Assembly: GCA_023391175.1 (NCBI GenBank)
Contig: JAEWBL010000362.1
Coordinates: forward strand, 1-13,077
Reading direction: 5' to 3'
DNA length: 13,077 bases
Source of the DNA: Pseudomonadota bacterium
Lineage (GTDB): Bacteria; Pseudomonadota; Alphaproteobacteria; Rhizobiales; Xanthobacteraceae
Of the stretch, positions 1 to 7,594 are shown piece by piece (within the stretch, counting starts at the first letter, position 1; every line of letters starts with the position of its first letter). Made by a program: the position numbers and the translations under genes. The notes beneath the pieces are model-generated. The model had not been told where the DNA came from, did no database searches, and was given only the letters and a program-made list of their open reading frames with translations.

Positions 1-223
1 ATCCTTACCGCGCCGCATTCAAGTGCGGGCTGCGATGCACGCGCGCCACAGGCCGATCACGATCGCGCGCCTGTCGCAATCTCGCATTGCCGGGGAACAG
101 GAGCGCGCCTAAAGCCGTTGCAAGACACCAGCTGCAGAGCCGGAACAAGCTACCGCCAGACGGGCCAAATTTTTCCGCGACCCGTTTCCAATTTCGTCAC
201 GTTTCACGGTTAACACCTCAAGC
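1..223. other. Leader region with no gene seen
   Basis: No convincing coding frame, RNA gene or repeat is visible here. The last 60 bases before the L,D-transpeptidase start are less GC-rich than the rest and probably hold its promoter, but no hexamer pair is good enough to call. The ribosome-binding site before the ATG at 224 is also weak (only CAAG-like). Confidence 0.4.
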
Positions 224-1468
224 ATGACCCTTCGCAATACCCTTCTCCTCGCCGCCTTCGGGGCGTCCGTTCTTGCCGCTCCGGCCTCTGCACAGGGGCC
301 TTACGGCGGACCGAACTACAGCCTGCCCGGCGGCCAGCAGGACGATGCCACCGGCACGCTTCCGCCCGCCCCTGTCGGCGGCTATGGCGAGGCGCCTCCC
401 GGCTATTCGGACCCGTATGCGCGTCAGCAGGCGCCGGTGCGCCGCGACCAGGTGGAGCGGACGGATCTCCCGGCGCCGGGTCAGGCCTATCCTCAGCAGC
501 AGCAGGGCTATCCCCAGCAGGCGTATCCCCAGCAGGCGTATCCCCAGCCGGCGCAGCAGGGCTATCCGCAGCCCGCGCCCGGTGGCTACGCCAGCCGTCC
601 GATGCCCGTGGCGCCCGATTCCGGTCCCTACCCCGCCGCGGTGCCGGCGCAGGGTCAGCAGGCCTATGGCGGCCAGCCGGTCTACAATGCGGCGCCCGAC
701 CTCTACGGACGCCAGGCGACCCCGACCGCCTATGAGCCCCAGCAGCAGGCCTATGGCCAGCAGCAGCCCGGCTATGGCGGCTCCGGCCGCGGCGCGGTGG
801 ATCAGGATGCGCTTTATGCCAGCCTGAACAACGCTCCCGCGCCCGCCGGCTCCTATGGTCCCAACTCCGCCGTGGTGCCCGGCACCACCGAGGCGCCGTC
901 CGGTCCGCGCATCGAGAACATCGATCCCACCGAGCCGGTGCCGGAGCGCTTCCGCCGCCAGACGGTGGATTACGTGACCACCCAGCCGGCCGGCACCATC
1001 GTCATCGATACGCCGAACACCTACCTCTATTTCGTCCTCGGCGGCGGCAAGGCCGTGCGTTACGGCATCGGCGTCGGCCGCGAAGGCTTCACCTGGGCCG
1101 GCACCGAGAAGATCACCGCGAAGAAGGAATGGGCCGACTGGCGCCCGCCGTCCGAGATGATTGAGCGCCAGCCCTACCTGCCGCGCTTCATGGCCGGCGG
1201 CCCCGGCAATCCGCTGGGCGCACGCACCATGTATCTCGGCGGCACGGTCTATCGCATCCACGGCACCAACGAGCCGCAGACCATCGGCAAGTTCGTGTCC
1301 TCCGGCTGCTTCCGCATGCTGAACGCCGATGTCGAAGATCTCTATGACCGCGCCAAGGTCGGCACCAAGGTGGTGATTCTGCCCAAGGGCAGCTCCGCCC
1401 CCCAGGCCAATGCCGCTCCGGCGCCCGTCTCGACCGCTTCGGCCGGCAAGCCCGCCGCGCAGCGCTGA
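224..1468 (+). CDS. Exported L,D-transpeptidase (YkuD/ErfK family) with long disordered linker
   Basis: This 414-aa protein probably forms 3-3 crosslinks in peptidoglycan, or attaches proteins to it, in the periplasm. Residues 1-24 form a signal peptide with a likely cut after ASAQ or ASA. Residues 25-235 are rich in Pro, Gln, Tyr and Gly, look disordered, and include YPQQ repeats at about 89-117. Residues 248-390 are the YkuD catalytic domain. It carries the signature H346-G-T-N followed by S-S-G-C362-F-R-M, where C362 is the expected nucleophile and H346 the expected catalytic histidine. A short Ala/Pro tail follows. In this family the linker is thought to span space in the envelope; in several Hyphomicrobiales such enzymes tie outer-membrane barrels to peptidoglycan, which is not shown for this one. 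The ATG at 224 is chosen because it gives an intact signal peptide, though the Shine-Dalgarno is poor. The gene stands alone and ends before a strong terminator. Confidence 0.93.
   Translation: MTLRNTLLLAAFGASVLAAPASAQGPYGGPNYSLPGGQQDDATGTLPPAPVGGYGEAPPGYSDPYARQQAPVRRDQVERTDLPAPGQAYPQQQQGYPQQAYPQQAYPQPAQQGYPQPAPGGYASRPMPVAPDSGPYPAAVPAQGQQAYGGQPVYNAAPDLYGRQATPTAYEPQQQAYGQQQPGYGGSGRGAVDQDALYASLNNAPAPAGSYGPNSAVVPGTTEAPSGPRIENIDPTEPVPERFRRQTVDYVTTQPAGTIVIDTPNTYLYFVLGGGKAVRYGIGVGREGFTWAGTEKITAKKEWADWRPPSEMIERQPYLPRFMAGGPGNPLGARTMYLGGTVYRIHGTNEPQTIGKFVSSGCFRMLNADVEDLYDRAKVGTKVVILPKGSSAPQANAAPAPVSTASAGKPAAQR
488..574 (+). repeat. In-frame YPQQ tandem repeat inside the L,D-transpeptidase linker
   Basis: Imperfect units of about 15 bp (core CAGCAGGCGTATCCC, nearly identical in two adjacent copies, with diverged copies on both sides) encode Tyr-Pro-Gln-Gln-Ala/Gly units, residues 89-117. 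The low-complexity DNA could gain or lose units without shifting the frame, changing the linker length. Confidence 0.75.
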
Positions 1469-1489
1469 GCGCATCCCGGTCCGCCGGGA

Positions 1490-1535
1490 AAACAGGACCC
1501 AGACGGCCCGGCCCACGCCGGGCCGTCTGCTGTTT
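1490..1535 (+). terminator. Intrinsic terminator after the L,D-transpeptidase gene
   Basis: A perfect 12-bp inverted repeat (AGACGGCCCGGC at 1501-1512, its complement at 1517-1528) with a 4-nt loop begins 32 bases after the stop codon. An outer AAACAG (1490-1495) pairs with CTGTTT (1530-1535), which also gives a short T-rich end. The T run is weak, but the stem is very stable. Confidence 0.8.
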
Positions 1536-1651
1536 AAGGCACCCTTGGCCGGTCTCAGGCTCCGCAATCTGCCGGAGCGGAAGACCACTGTGCGCGGCGT
1601 TCCTGTTCGATATGATGGCCCCAGCAGCGATCAAGCTGACAGGAGAGGCCC

Positions 1652-2233
1652 ATGTCCACGCCTGCATCTGCGCCCACCCCCGCTTCCACCATCGCCGACC
1701 AGCTGCACGCGGTACGCGCCAGCTGGGGCTGGTTCGCTGTGCTCGGCATCGCCTTCATCGTGCTCGGCTTCGTCGCCCTCGCGCACGTGCTGGCCTCCAC
1801 GGTCGTCACCGCCCTCTATGTGGGCGCGCTGATCCTGGTGGGCGGTGTGGTGCAGGTCATCCATGCCTTCCGGGTGCAGGGCTGGGGACGCTTCTTCTAC
1901 TGGCTGCTGGCGGGCGTGCTCTACGTCGTGGCCGGCGCCCTCATCATGTACAACCCGCTGCTCGGCGCCGGCGTCCTCACGCTGATGATCGGCGTGGCGC
2001 TCGCCGTCGAGGGCATCTTCAGGGTCTTCGCCGGGTTCGGCTCCCAGCACGGCAAGGGCTGGGGCTGGATCGTGGTCTCCGGCATCGTCACCCTGCTGCT
2101 GGGCCTCATCATCATCGCCCGCTGGCCGGTGAACTCGGTCTACATCCTCGGCCTCTTCCTCGGCGTGGACCTCATCGTCAACGGCGTCGGCACGCTGATG
2201 TTCGGCCTCGCCCTGCGCGAGAAGAAGGACTGA
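1652..2233 (+). CDS. HdeD/DUF308 family six-helix membrane protein
   Basis: This 193-aa inner-membrane protein has six predicted hydrophobic helices at about 27-46, 50-72, 80-99, 103-125, 137-157 and 162-185. The N-terminal tail is short and rich in Pro, Ala and Thr; the C-terminus is charged (REKKD). The three repeated helix pairs and the loop segments rich in Gly and Trp fit the DUF308/HdeD family. The founding member, E. coli HdeD, sits in the acid-resistance island, but the molecular function of the family is unknown. The ATG at 1652 is supported by AGGAG at 1641-1645 with 6-nt spacing; a longer in-phase start is not apparent. A TATGAT at 1611-1616 could be a -10 box, but no good -35 accompanies it. 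The gene appears monocistronic between the upstream terminator and the convergent efflux operon. Confidence 0.88.
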   Translation: MSTPASAPTPASTIADQLHAVRASWGWFAVLGIAFIVLGFVALAHVLASTVVTALYVGALILVGGVVQVIHAFRVQGWGRFFYWLLAGVLYVVAGALIMYNPLLGAGVLTLMIGVALAVEGIFRVFAGFGSQHGKGWGWIVVSGIVTLLLGLIIIARWPVNSVYILGLFLGVDLIVNGVGTLMFGLALREKKD

Positions 2234-2357
2234 GTCGCACGCTCCGCTCGACGTTGGAAAAGCCGCCCCGCCCGTCCGCGGCGGGGGCGTTGCCGGGAAC
2301 GGGCGGAGCGGACGGCCCCGGGGGGCGTCGGGGCGCGTCCTGTTCAGATGGTGAAGA

Positions 2358-5300
2358 TCATTCCGCCGGCTGCGGCAGCGCGGCCGGCGCGGTTTCCCCC
2401 TCCGTGACCTTCACGCGGAACCAGGTGGCATAGAGCGCCGGCACCACCAGCAGGGTGAGCACGGTCGCGACCAGAAGGCCGCCCATGATGGTTACCGCCA
2501 TCGGACCCCAGAACACGCTTTCCGCCAGCGGGATCATGCCGAGCACGGCGGCAAGCGCCGTGAGGACCACGGGCCGGGCCCGCCGCAGCGTTGCCTCCAC
2601 GATGGCGCGGTGCGGCGTCGCCCCCTCACGGATGTCGTGGTCGATCTGGTCCACCAGGATCACGGTATTGCGCATGATCATGCCGGCGAGCGCGATGAGG
2701 CCCAGCAGCGCCACGAAGCCGAACGGCCGGTGCGCGATGAGCAGAGCCGCCGCCGCGCCGATGAGGCCGAGGGGGGCGGTCGCCAGCACCAGGGCAAGGC
2801 GCGAGAAGCTCTGCAGCTGGATCATCAGCAGCGTCAGCATCACCAGGATCATCACCGGGAACACCGCCGCCAGCGAGGCATTGGCCTTGGCACTTTCCTC
2901 GATGGAGCCGCCAGTCTCGATGCGGTAGGCGGGCGGCAGCTCGGCCTTGAGCTGCGCCAGCTTGGGCAGGAGGCGGGTGGTGACGTCGGGCGGCTGCACG
3001 CCGTCCCGCACATCGCCGCGCACGGTGAGCACGAGGTCGCGGTCGCGCCGCCAGAGGATCGGCTCCTCATGGGCATAGCCGATGCGGGCCACCTGCCCGA
3101 GCGGCACGGCCAGCCCGTTGCGGGTGGTGACGGTGAGCGCGGCGAGGTGTTCGAGGTCCACCCGCTCTTCCGGCACGGCCCGCGCCATCACGTCGATGAG
3201 CAAATTGCCCTCGCGCAGCTGGGTGATGGCATATCCCTGAAGCAGGGTCTGCAGCGTCTCGGCGATGTCGCGCGGCGAGGTGCCGAGCGCCCGGGCGCGG
3301 TCCTGATCGACGGTCAGGGTGATGGACTTGACCTGCTCGCCCCAATTGAGATGCGGGTCGATCACGTCCTTGTCGGACGCCATCACCAGCCGAACCTTCT
3401 CGGCGATGTCGCGCACCGCGATGGGGTCCGGCCCCACCACGCGGAACTGCACCGGGAAGCCCACCGGCGGGCCGAACACGAAGCGGTCCACGCGCACGCG
3501 CGCCTCGGACAGGGCGCCTTCGGCCAGCTCTGCGTCGAGCCGGGCCTTCAACCGCTCGCGGGCGGCCACATCCTTCGCCACGATCACGATCTGCGCGAAG
3601 TTGGGATTGGGCAGCACCGGATTGAGGCCGAGCCAGAAGCGCCGCGCGCCGCGGCCCACATAGGTGGTGCGGGTGGCGACATCCGGATCGTCTCCGACGA
3701 GGGCCTCCGCCTTCTTCGCCGTCGCTTCGGTGACGGTGATGGAGGTGCCTTCCGGCAGGCGGATTTCGAGGAACAGCTCGGGTCGGGTGGAGGTGGGGAA
3801 GAACTGCTTCTGCACGAAGCCGAACGCCACCACCGAACCGGCGAACATCAGAACCGTCGTGCCGATGACCATGAAGCGGTGGCGCAGGCAGAATTCCAGC
3901 GTCCCGCGCAGCATCCGGTAGAGGCGGCCGTCGTGCATCTCGTGATGCCCGCCCGCCTTCTTCATGTCCGGCAGCAGCACCGTGCCGAGATAGGGCGTGA
4001 AGATCACCGCCACGAACCACGATGCGATGAGCGCGATGCCCACCACCCAGAAGATGCCGCCGGCATATTCGCCCGACGACGACTTGGCGAAGCCGACCGG
4101 CAGGAAGCCGGCCGCCGTCACCAGCGTGCCGGTGAGCATGGGAAAGGCGGTGGAGGTCCAGGCGAAGGTGGCGGCGGACATGCGGTCCCACCCCTCCTCC
4201 ATCTTCACCACCATCATCTCGATGGCGATGATGGCGTCGTCCACCAAGAGGCCGAGGGCGATGATGAGCGCGCCCAGGGTGATGCGGTGGAGGTCCATGC
4301 CCGCGGAGAACATGATGAGGAAGACAATGGCGAGCACGAGCGGCACCGACAGCGCCACCACGATGCCGGTGCGGAACCCGAGCGAGAGGAAGCTCACCAC
4401 CAGCACGATGACGAGGGCTTCGAGGAAGGTCTTCAGGAACTCGCCCACCGATTCGCCGACGATGTGCGGCTGATCGGCCACCTGCGTCACGTCGATGCCG
4501 TGCGGCAGCTCGGCGGTGGCCTCGGCCATGGCGACCTTCAGGTTTTCGCCCAGGGTGAGGATGTTGGCGCCCTGCGCCATGGACACGCCAATGCCGATTG
4601 CGGGCAGCCCGTGCTGACGCATGAGGAAGGAGGGCGGGTCCTCATAGCCACGCCGGACGGTGGCGATGTCGCCGAGGCGCAGCAGCGCGCCGTTCACCGC
4701 CACCGGCACCTCGGCAATGGCCTCGACGCCGGTGAAGGCCCCGGTGACGCGCAGATTGATGCGGTCGGAGCGGGTATCCACCGCGCCTCCCGCCACCACG
4801 GCGTTCTGCCGGGCCACGCTGTCGAACACCTGCTGCGGCGTGATGCCGAGATTGGCGAGGCGGGCGTGAGAGAACTCGATGTAGATCTTCTCCGGCCGCT
4901 CGCCGATGAGGTCGACCTTCTCCACGTCCGGCACGCGCAGCAGACGCTGGCGGATGACCTCCGCCTGCCGCTTCAGCTCGGCCGGCGCCGCCCCCTGACC
5001 GCTCAGGATGTAGAGGGCGGAATAGACGTCGCCATATTCGTCGTCAAAGCCGGGCCCGATGACGCCGGCGGGAAGGTCGCCGTGTACGTCGGAAACCTTC
5101 TTGCGCACCTGGTACCAGAGGTCCTTCACCTCTTTCGCCGGCGTGTTGTCGCGCAGGAAGACTTGCACGAAGGACACGCCGGGGCGCGAATAGCTCTCCA
5201 CCCGGTCGAGGTGCGGCAGGGATTGCAGCTTCTTCTCGATGGGATCGGCCACCTGCGCCTGCATCTCGGAGGCGGTGGCGCCCGGCCACGCGGCCTGTAC

Positions 5301-5477
5301 CACCATGACCTTGATGGTGAAGGACGGATCCTCGGCGCGGCCGAGGTTGAAATAGGAATAGGCCCCCGCAGCGCCCAGGAGGATGATGGCGAACAGGGTC
5401 AGCGCACGGTGGGTGATGGCCCAGCGCGAAAGATTGAAGCGCGAGGCGCCGTCCGGGGAAGGACCGGCGGCGCTCAC
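2358..5477 (-). CDS. RND-family multidrug efflux permease (AcrB-like)
   Basis: This 1039-aa inner-membrane proton/drug antiporter is the pump of a tripartite efflux system and has the full length usual for the AcrB superfamily. TM1 is at about 25-45, followed by a large periplasmic porter/docking loop (46-340), TM2-TM6 (about 345-505), TM7 (about 535-556), the second periplasmic loop (557-865) and TM8-TM12 (866-1022). The TM4 proton-relay pair is intact (LGLLVDDAI, D413 and D414). In TM10 the position held by Lys940 in AcrB is R936 (GMIMRNTVI). The start is a GTG at 5475-5477 that overlaps the adaptor stop codon in a GTGA sequence, a 4-nt overlap indicating translational coupling. Substrates cannot be told from sequence. 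Some relatives export solvents, biocides or dyes. No outer-membrane factor is encoded nearby, so a TolC-type channel from elsewhere is presumably used. Confidence 0.95.
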   Translation of the reverse strand: MSAAGPSPDGASRFNLSRWAITHRALTLFAIILLGAAGAYSYFNLGRAEDPSFTIKVMVVQAAWPGATASEMQAQVADPIEKKLQSLPHLDRVESYSRPGVSFVQVFLRDNTPAKEVKDLWYQVRKKVSDVHGDLPAGVIGPGFDDEYGDVYSALYILSGQGAAPAELKRQAEVIRQRLLRVPDVEKVDLIGERPEKIYIEFSHARLANLGITPQQVFDSVARQNAVVAGGAVDTRSDRINLRVTGAFTGVEAIAEVPVAVNGALLRLGDIATVRRGYEDPPSFLMRQHGLPAIGIGVSMAQGANILTLGENLKVAMAEATAELPHGIDVTQVADQPHIVGESVGEFLKTFLEALVIVLVVSFLSLGFRTGIVVALSVPLVLAIVFLIMFSAGMDLHRITLGALIIALGLLVDDAIIAIEMMVVKMEEGWDRMSAATFAWTSTAFPMLTGTLVTAAGFLPVGFAKSSSGEYAGGIFWVVGIALIASWFVAVIFTPYLGTVLLPDMKKAGGHHEMHDGRLYRMLRGTLEFCLRHRFMVIGTTVLMFAGSVVAFGFVQKQFFPTSTRPELFLEIRLPEGTSITVTEATAKKAEALVGDDPDVATRTTYVGRGARRFWLGLNPVLPNPNFAQIVIVAKDVAARERLKARLDAELAEGALSEARVRVDRFVFGPPVGFPVQFRVVGPDPIAVRDIAEKVRLVMASDKDVIDPHLNWGEQVKSITLTVDQDRARALGTSPRDIAETLQTLLQGYAITQLREGNLLIDVMARAVPEERVDLEHLAALTVTTRNGLAVPLGQVARIGYAHEEPILWRRDRDLVLTVRGDVRDGVQPPDVTTRLLPKLAQLKAELPPAYRIETGGSIEESAKANASLAAVFPVMILVMLTLLMIQLQSFSRLALVLATAPLGLIGAAAALLIAHRPFGFVALLGLIALAGMIMRNTVILVDQIDHDIREGATPHRAIVEATLRRARPVVLTALAAVLGMIPLAESVFWGPMAVTIMGGLLVATVLTLLVVPALYATWFRVKVTEGETAPAALPQPAE

Positions 5478-6712
5478 GGCCGCTGCTCCGCGACGCTGGC
5501 GCCGGTGGCCGGCGTCTGCGCCCGGCGGGTTTCGACAGACGGGAGGCGCTCGGCCACCTCGGTCACGGATGGGGCCTGCACCGTGCGCACCTTCTGGCCT
5601 GGCAGCAGCGTCTGAACCCCGAGGATCACCACCGCATCCCCCGGCGCGACGCCGCCCGAGAGCAGCACCTCGTCGCCCGTATAGGCTGCGATCTCCACCG
5701 GGCGGGCGACGATGGCATGGCTCGCGCCATCCACCACGAATACCTGCGGGCCGTGGCCGCGATCGATGAGCGCGGAAAGCGGCAGGCGCGCCACCTGCTG
5801 CTGGTCCTTCGGGCGAAGCGTCACGGTGGCGGTCATGCCCAGCGCCACGGTCTCGTCCGCCCCTTCCAGCGTGAAGCGGGCGGGATAGGTGCGGGATGTC
5901 GCATCCGCCTGCGGCGACAGCTCCCGCAGGCGGGCCGGAATGCGGCGGCCGGGATCGGCCCAGAGGGTCACGACGGCGTCGGCGGCGCGGGCGTCGGCCA
6001 GCGCGGTTTCGGGCAGCGAGACCAGCGCCTCCTTCTCGTCCAGCCTGGCGACGCGCACGATGGTCTGGCCGGAGGCCACCACCTGCCCCGGCTCCGCCGA
6101 GGTCGCGACGACGACGCCGGCCGCATCGGTCACGAGGTCGGCATAAGAGAGGCGGTTCTCCGCCAGCTCCAGCGAGCGCTTCGCCCGTTCGAGCCGGCCC
6201 ACGGCCTCGTCCTTGGCGAGCGACTTGCGGTCGAGGTCGGCGTTGGAGGCGGCGCCCTTGGCGGTGAGGGCGCGATAGCGGGTGTCCTCGGTGGTGGTCT
6301 GGGCGAGGTTGGCGGTGGCGGCCTGCATCTCGGCCTTGGCGCTCTCCAGCTCCAGCTTCAGGTCTTCCCTGTCGAGGCGCGCAACAACGGTACCGGGCTC
6401 GATGCGATCCCCGACCTCCACCAGCCGCTGCACCACTTTGCCGCCGACCCGGAAGGCGAGATCGATCTCGCGGCGGGCGCGGACGACACCGACGAAGCTT
6501 TTCTGCGTCTCACGCGGACGGAAGCTGACCGTCATCACCTGCACCGGGCGGGCGAGCGTGGCCGGCGCCCCTCCGGCCGGCGGCGCCTCCCCCGCGTTGG
6601 CGGGGCTTTCCTGGCCGCAGCCGGCGAGCAAAAGAGCGGACCCGGCGAGAATCAGCGCGGCCACGCCCCTCAGGTGGCGGCCGGATCGGATCGGAACAGC
6701 GAGGCGGGGCAT
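5474..6712 (-). CDS. RND efflux periplasmic adaptor subunit (MFP/HlyD family lipoprotein)
   Basis: This 412-aa adaptor connects the RND permease to an outer-membrane channel. A lipoprotein signal ends in the lipobox L29-A-G-C32, so the mature protein should be acylated at C32 and membrane-anchored. The order is: lipoyl half-domain at about 78-113, alpha-helical hairpin at about 115-187 (rich in Glu, Ala and Lys), second lipoyl half at about 188-222, beta-barrel at about 224-300 and membrane-proximal domain at about 303-378. A variable Pro/Ala-rich tail follows. The ATG at 6712 has a modest AGG 8 nt upstream. It is the first gene of the adaptor-permease pair and lies 102 bp downstream of the TetR gene on the same strand. 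That gap contains a possible TetR site at 6755-6770. Confidence 0.94.
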   Translation of the reverse strand: MPRLAVPIRSGRHLRGVAALILAGSALLLAGCGQESPANAGEAPPAGGAPATLARPVQVMTVSFRPRETQKSFVGVVRARREIDLAFRVGGKVVQRLVEVGDRIEPGTVVARLDREDLKLELESAKAEMQAATANLAQTTTEDTRYRALTAKGAASNADLDRKSLAKDEAVGRLERAKRSLELAENRLSYADLVTDAAGVVVATSAEPGQVVASGQTIVRVARLDEKEALVSLPETALADARAADAVVTLWADPGRRIPARLRELSPQADATSRTYPARFTLEGADETVALGMTATVTLRPKDQQQVARLPLSALIDRGHGPQVFVVDGASHAIVARPVEIAAYTGDEVLLSGGVAPGDAVVILGVQTLLPGQKVRTVQAPSVTEVAERLPSVETRRAQTPATGASVAEQRP

Positions 6713-6754
6713 AAGGCGATCCTGTGGCTCAGGCCTATCGAATATGAATTCAAC

Positions 6755-6770
6755 ACTGACGAATTTCGTC
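6755..6770. promoter_or_regulatory. Possible TetR operator upstream of the efflux adaptor gene
   Basis: The sequence contains ACTGACGA (6755-6762) and a short palindrome GACGAA-T-TTCGTC (6758-6770). The octamer ACTGACGA also occurs, on the other strand, as one arm of the long palindrome over the tetR promoter. The shared half-site suggests that the same regulator binds both places and controls the adaptor-permease genes. No clear -35/-10 pair is visible around it, so the assignment is an inference. Confidence 0.4.
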
Positions 6771-6814
6771 GATCATCACTTTTACGACGCAGAACGGCGT
6801 TTCGCTCACTCCGG

Positions 6815-7432
6815 TCAGGGCAGTGGCGAACGCTCGACCTCGATACTTCTCAGAATGAACCGGAGGCTCTCGCGCAGTGCGCCCTCCTGATCTTCGTCGC
6901 CAATATGCTGGGCCACCAGCACAGGATGGCAGAAGCGGAGCAGCGCGCTCTGGATGTGCCGGCTGATCTTGCCTGGGTCATGGGCCACGAACACGCCTTG
7001 GGCGATGCCCTCGGCGAGAACGCGGGCTGTCAGGTCGCACAGGCGCGCCTTGTGAGCCTCGATGGCGTCCCAATTGTTCTCGATGGCCACCAGGACCATG
7101 TCGTGGACGCGCCGCTCCTCAAGGAAATTCTCCTTGTGATAGCGCATGATGGCGAGATAGGCGGCGAGGATGCGCTCCTGCGGGGAGCCCCCGTCGGCAA
7201 CGGCCGCGGCCACCTCGGCCTCGCTCTCGTTGAGGCAGCGCGAGCAGATGGTGGCGACGATGGCGGTCTTGGACGGGAAGAAACGGTAGACGTTGGCCGG
7301 GGACATGCCCAGTTCGGCGGCGATGTCGGCCACCGCCGTCTTGGCGAAACCCATGCGGCGGAACAGTTCCTCCGCCGTGCGCGCGATGCGCTCGCGGGTC
7401 TCGTCTGCCGTCTCCTTCACCCTGATGTTCAC
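6815..7432 (-). CDS. TetR/AcrR-family transcriptional regulator of the efflux operon
   Basis: This 205-aa DNA-binding repressor has a TetR N-terminal helix-turn-helix at about residues 14-58 (TAVADIAAELGMSPANVYRF, with the recognition helix at about 44-53). The C-terminal ligand/dimerisation domain (about 70-200) is divergent, as usual in this family, and the length is typical. The start is a GTG at 7430-7432, supported by AGGAG at 7439-7443 with 6-nt spacing. A nearer ATG is out of frame and stops after two codons. The gene is transcribed toward the MFP-RND pair. Its own promoter is overlapped by a palindrome, so autorepression is likely, with release by an efflux substrate. The inducer is unknown. 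Confidence 0.92.
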   Translation of the reverse strand: MNIRVKETADETRERIARTAEELFRRMGFAKTAVADIAAELGMSPANVYRFFPSKTAIVATICSRCLNESEAEVAAAVADGGSPQERILAAYLAIMRYHKENFLEERRVHDMVLVAIENNWDAIEAHKARLCDLTARVLAEGIAQGVFVAHDPGKISRHIQSALLRFCHPVLVAQHIGDEDQEGALRESLRFILRSIEVERSPLP

Positions 7433-7445
7433 GCCATACTCCTAC

Positions 7446-7475
7446 GAACTGACAATTATCATAAATCGTCAGTTC
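7446..7475. promoter_or_regulatory. Palindromic operator, likely for the TetR regulator
   Basis: Perfect 8-bp arms GAACTGAC (7446-7453) and GTCAGTTC (7468-7475) flank a 14-bp AT-rich centre with three further symmetric pairs (ATT/AAT). The site covers the -10 box and most of the spacer of the tetR promoter, the classic place for a TetR autorepressor. It is also the most symmetric element in the 162-bp divergent region, so it could affect the rightward propeller gene too. Confidence 0.7.
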
Positions 7476-7486
7476 TGAATTTCCAA
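7458..7486 (-). promoter_or_regulatory. Sigma-70-type promoter of the tetR gene
   Basis: On the minus strand, TTGGAA (7481-7486) and TATGAT (7458-7463) are separated by exactly 17 bp. They match the consensus at 4/6 and 5/6 positions. Transcription would start near 7451, giving a leader of about 20 nt that contains the AGGAG site. Confidence 0.65.
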
Positions 7487-7594
7487 GCCCGCGACTCGCG
7501 CGTCTCGCAAAATCTTATCCCCGCCGTGTCGGCGCGTCGCCTGCGCCCGCGTCCTCGGAGCGGCCCCCAGCCCGGGCCGAGGGAGGAACAAGAG

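Noticed and set aside
218..1588. A 456-residue minus-strand frame over the L,D-transpeptidase
   Set aside because: It is a composition-driven shadow rich in Gly, Arg, Leu and Ala that overlaps a gene with a signal peptide and intact catalytic motif. It also runs through the terminator.
2268..2288. GC hairpin (CCCCGCC/GGCGGGG) between the HdeD-like and RND genes as a terminator
   Set aside because: The 7-bp stem is real, but no T run follows on either strand. In such GC-rich DNA this is weak evidence.
2610..5615. A 1001-residue open frame on the plus strand across the RND permease gene
   Set aside because: It is exactly antisense to a clear 1039-aa permease, and its product is dominated by His, Gly, Arg and Asp with no domain. 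This is a common by-product of GC-rich codon bias.
7429..7437. Two-codon leader reading frame (ATG GCG TGA) before the tetR GTG start
   Set aside because: The AGGAG is only 1 nt from this ATG, too close for initiation, whereas its spacing fits the GTG. Probably chance.
5717..7594. Upstream open extension of the propeller frame on the plus strand
   Set aside because: It runs antisense to the adaptor and tetR genes, is low in recognisable structure, and the ATG at 7595 has its own good ribosome-binding site.
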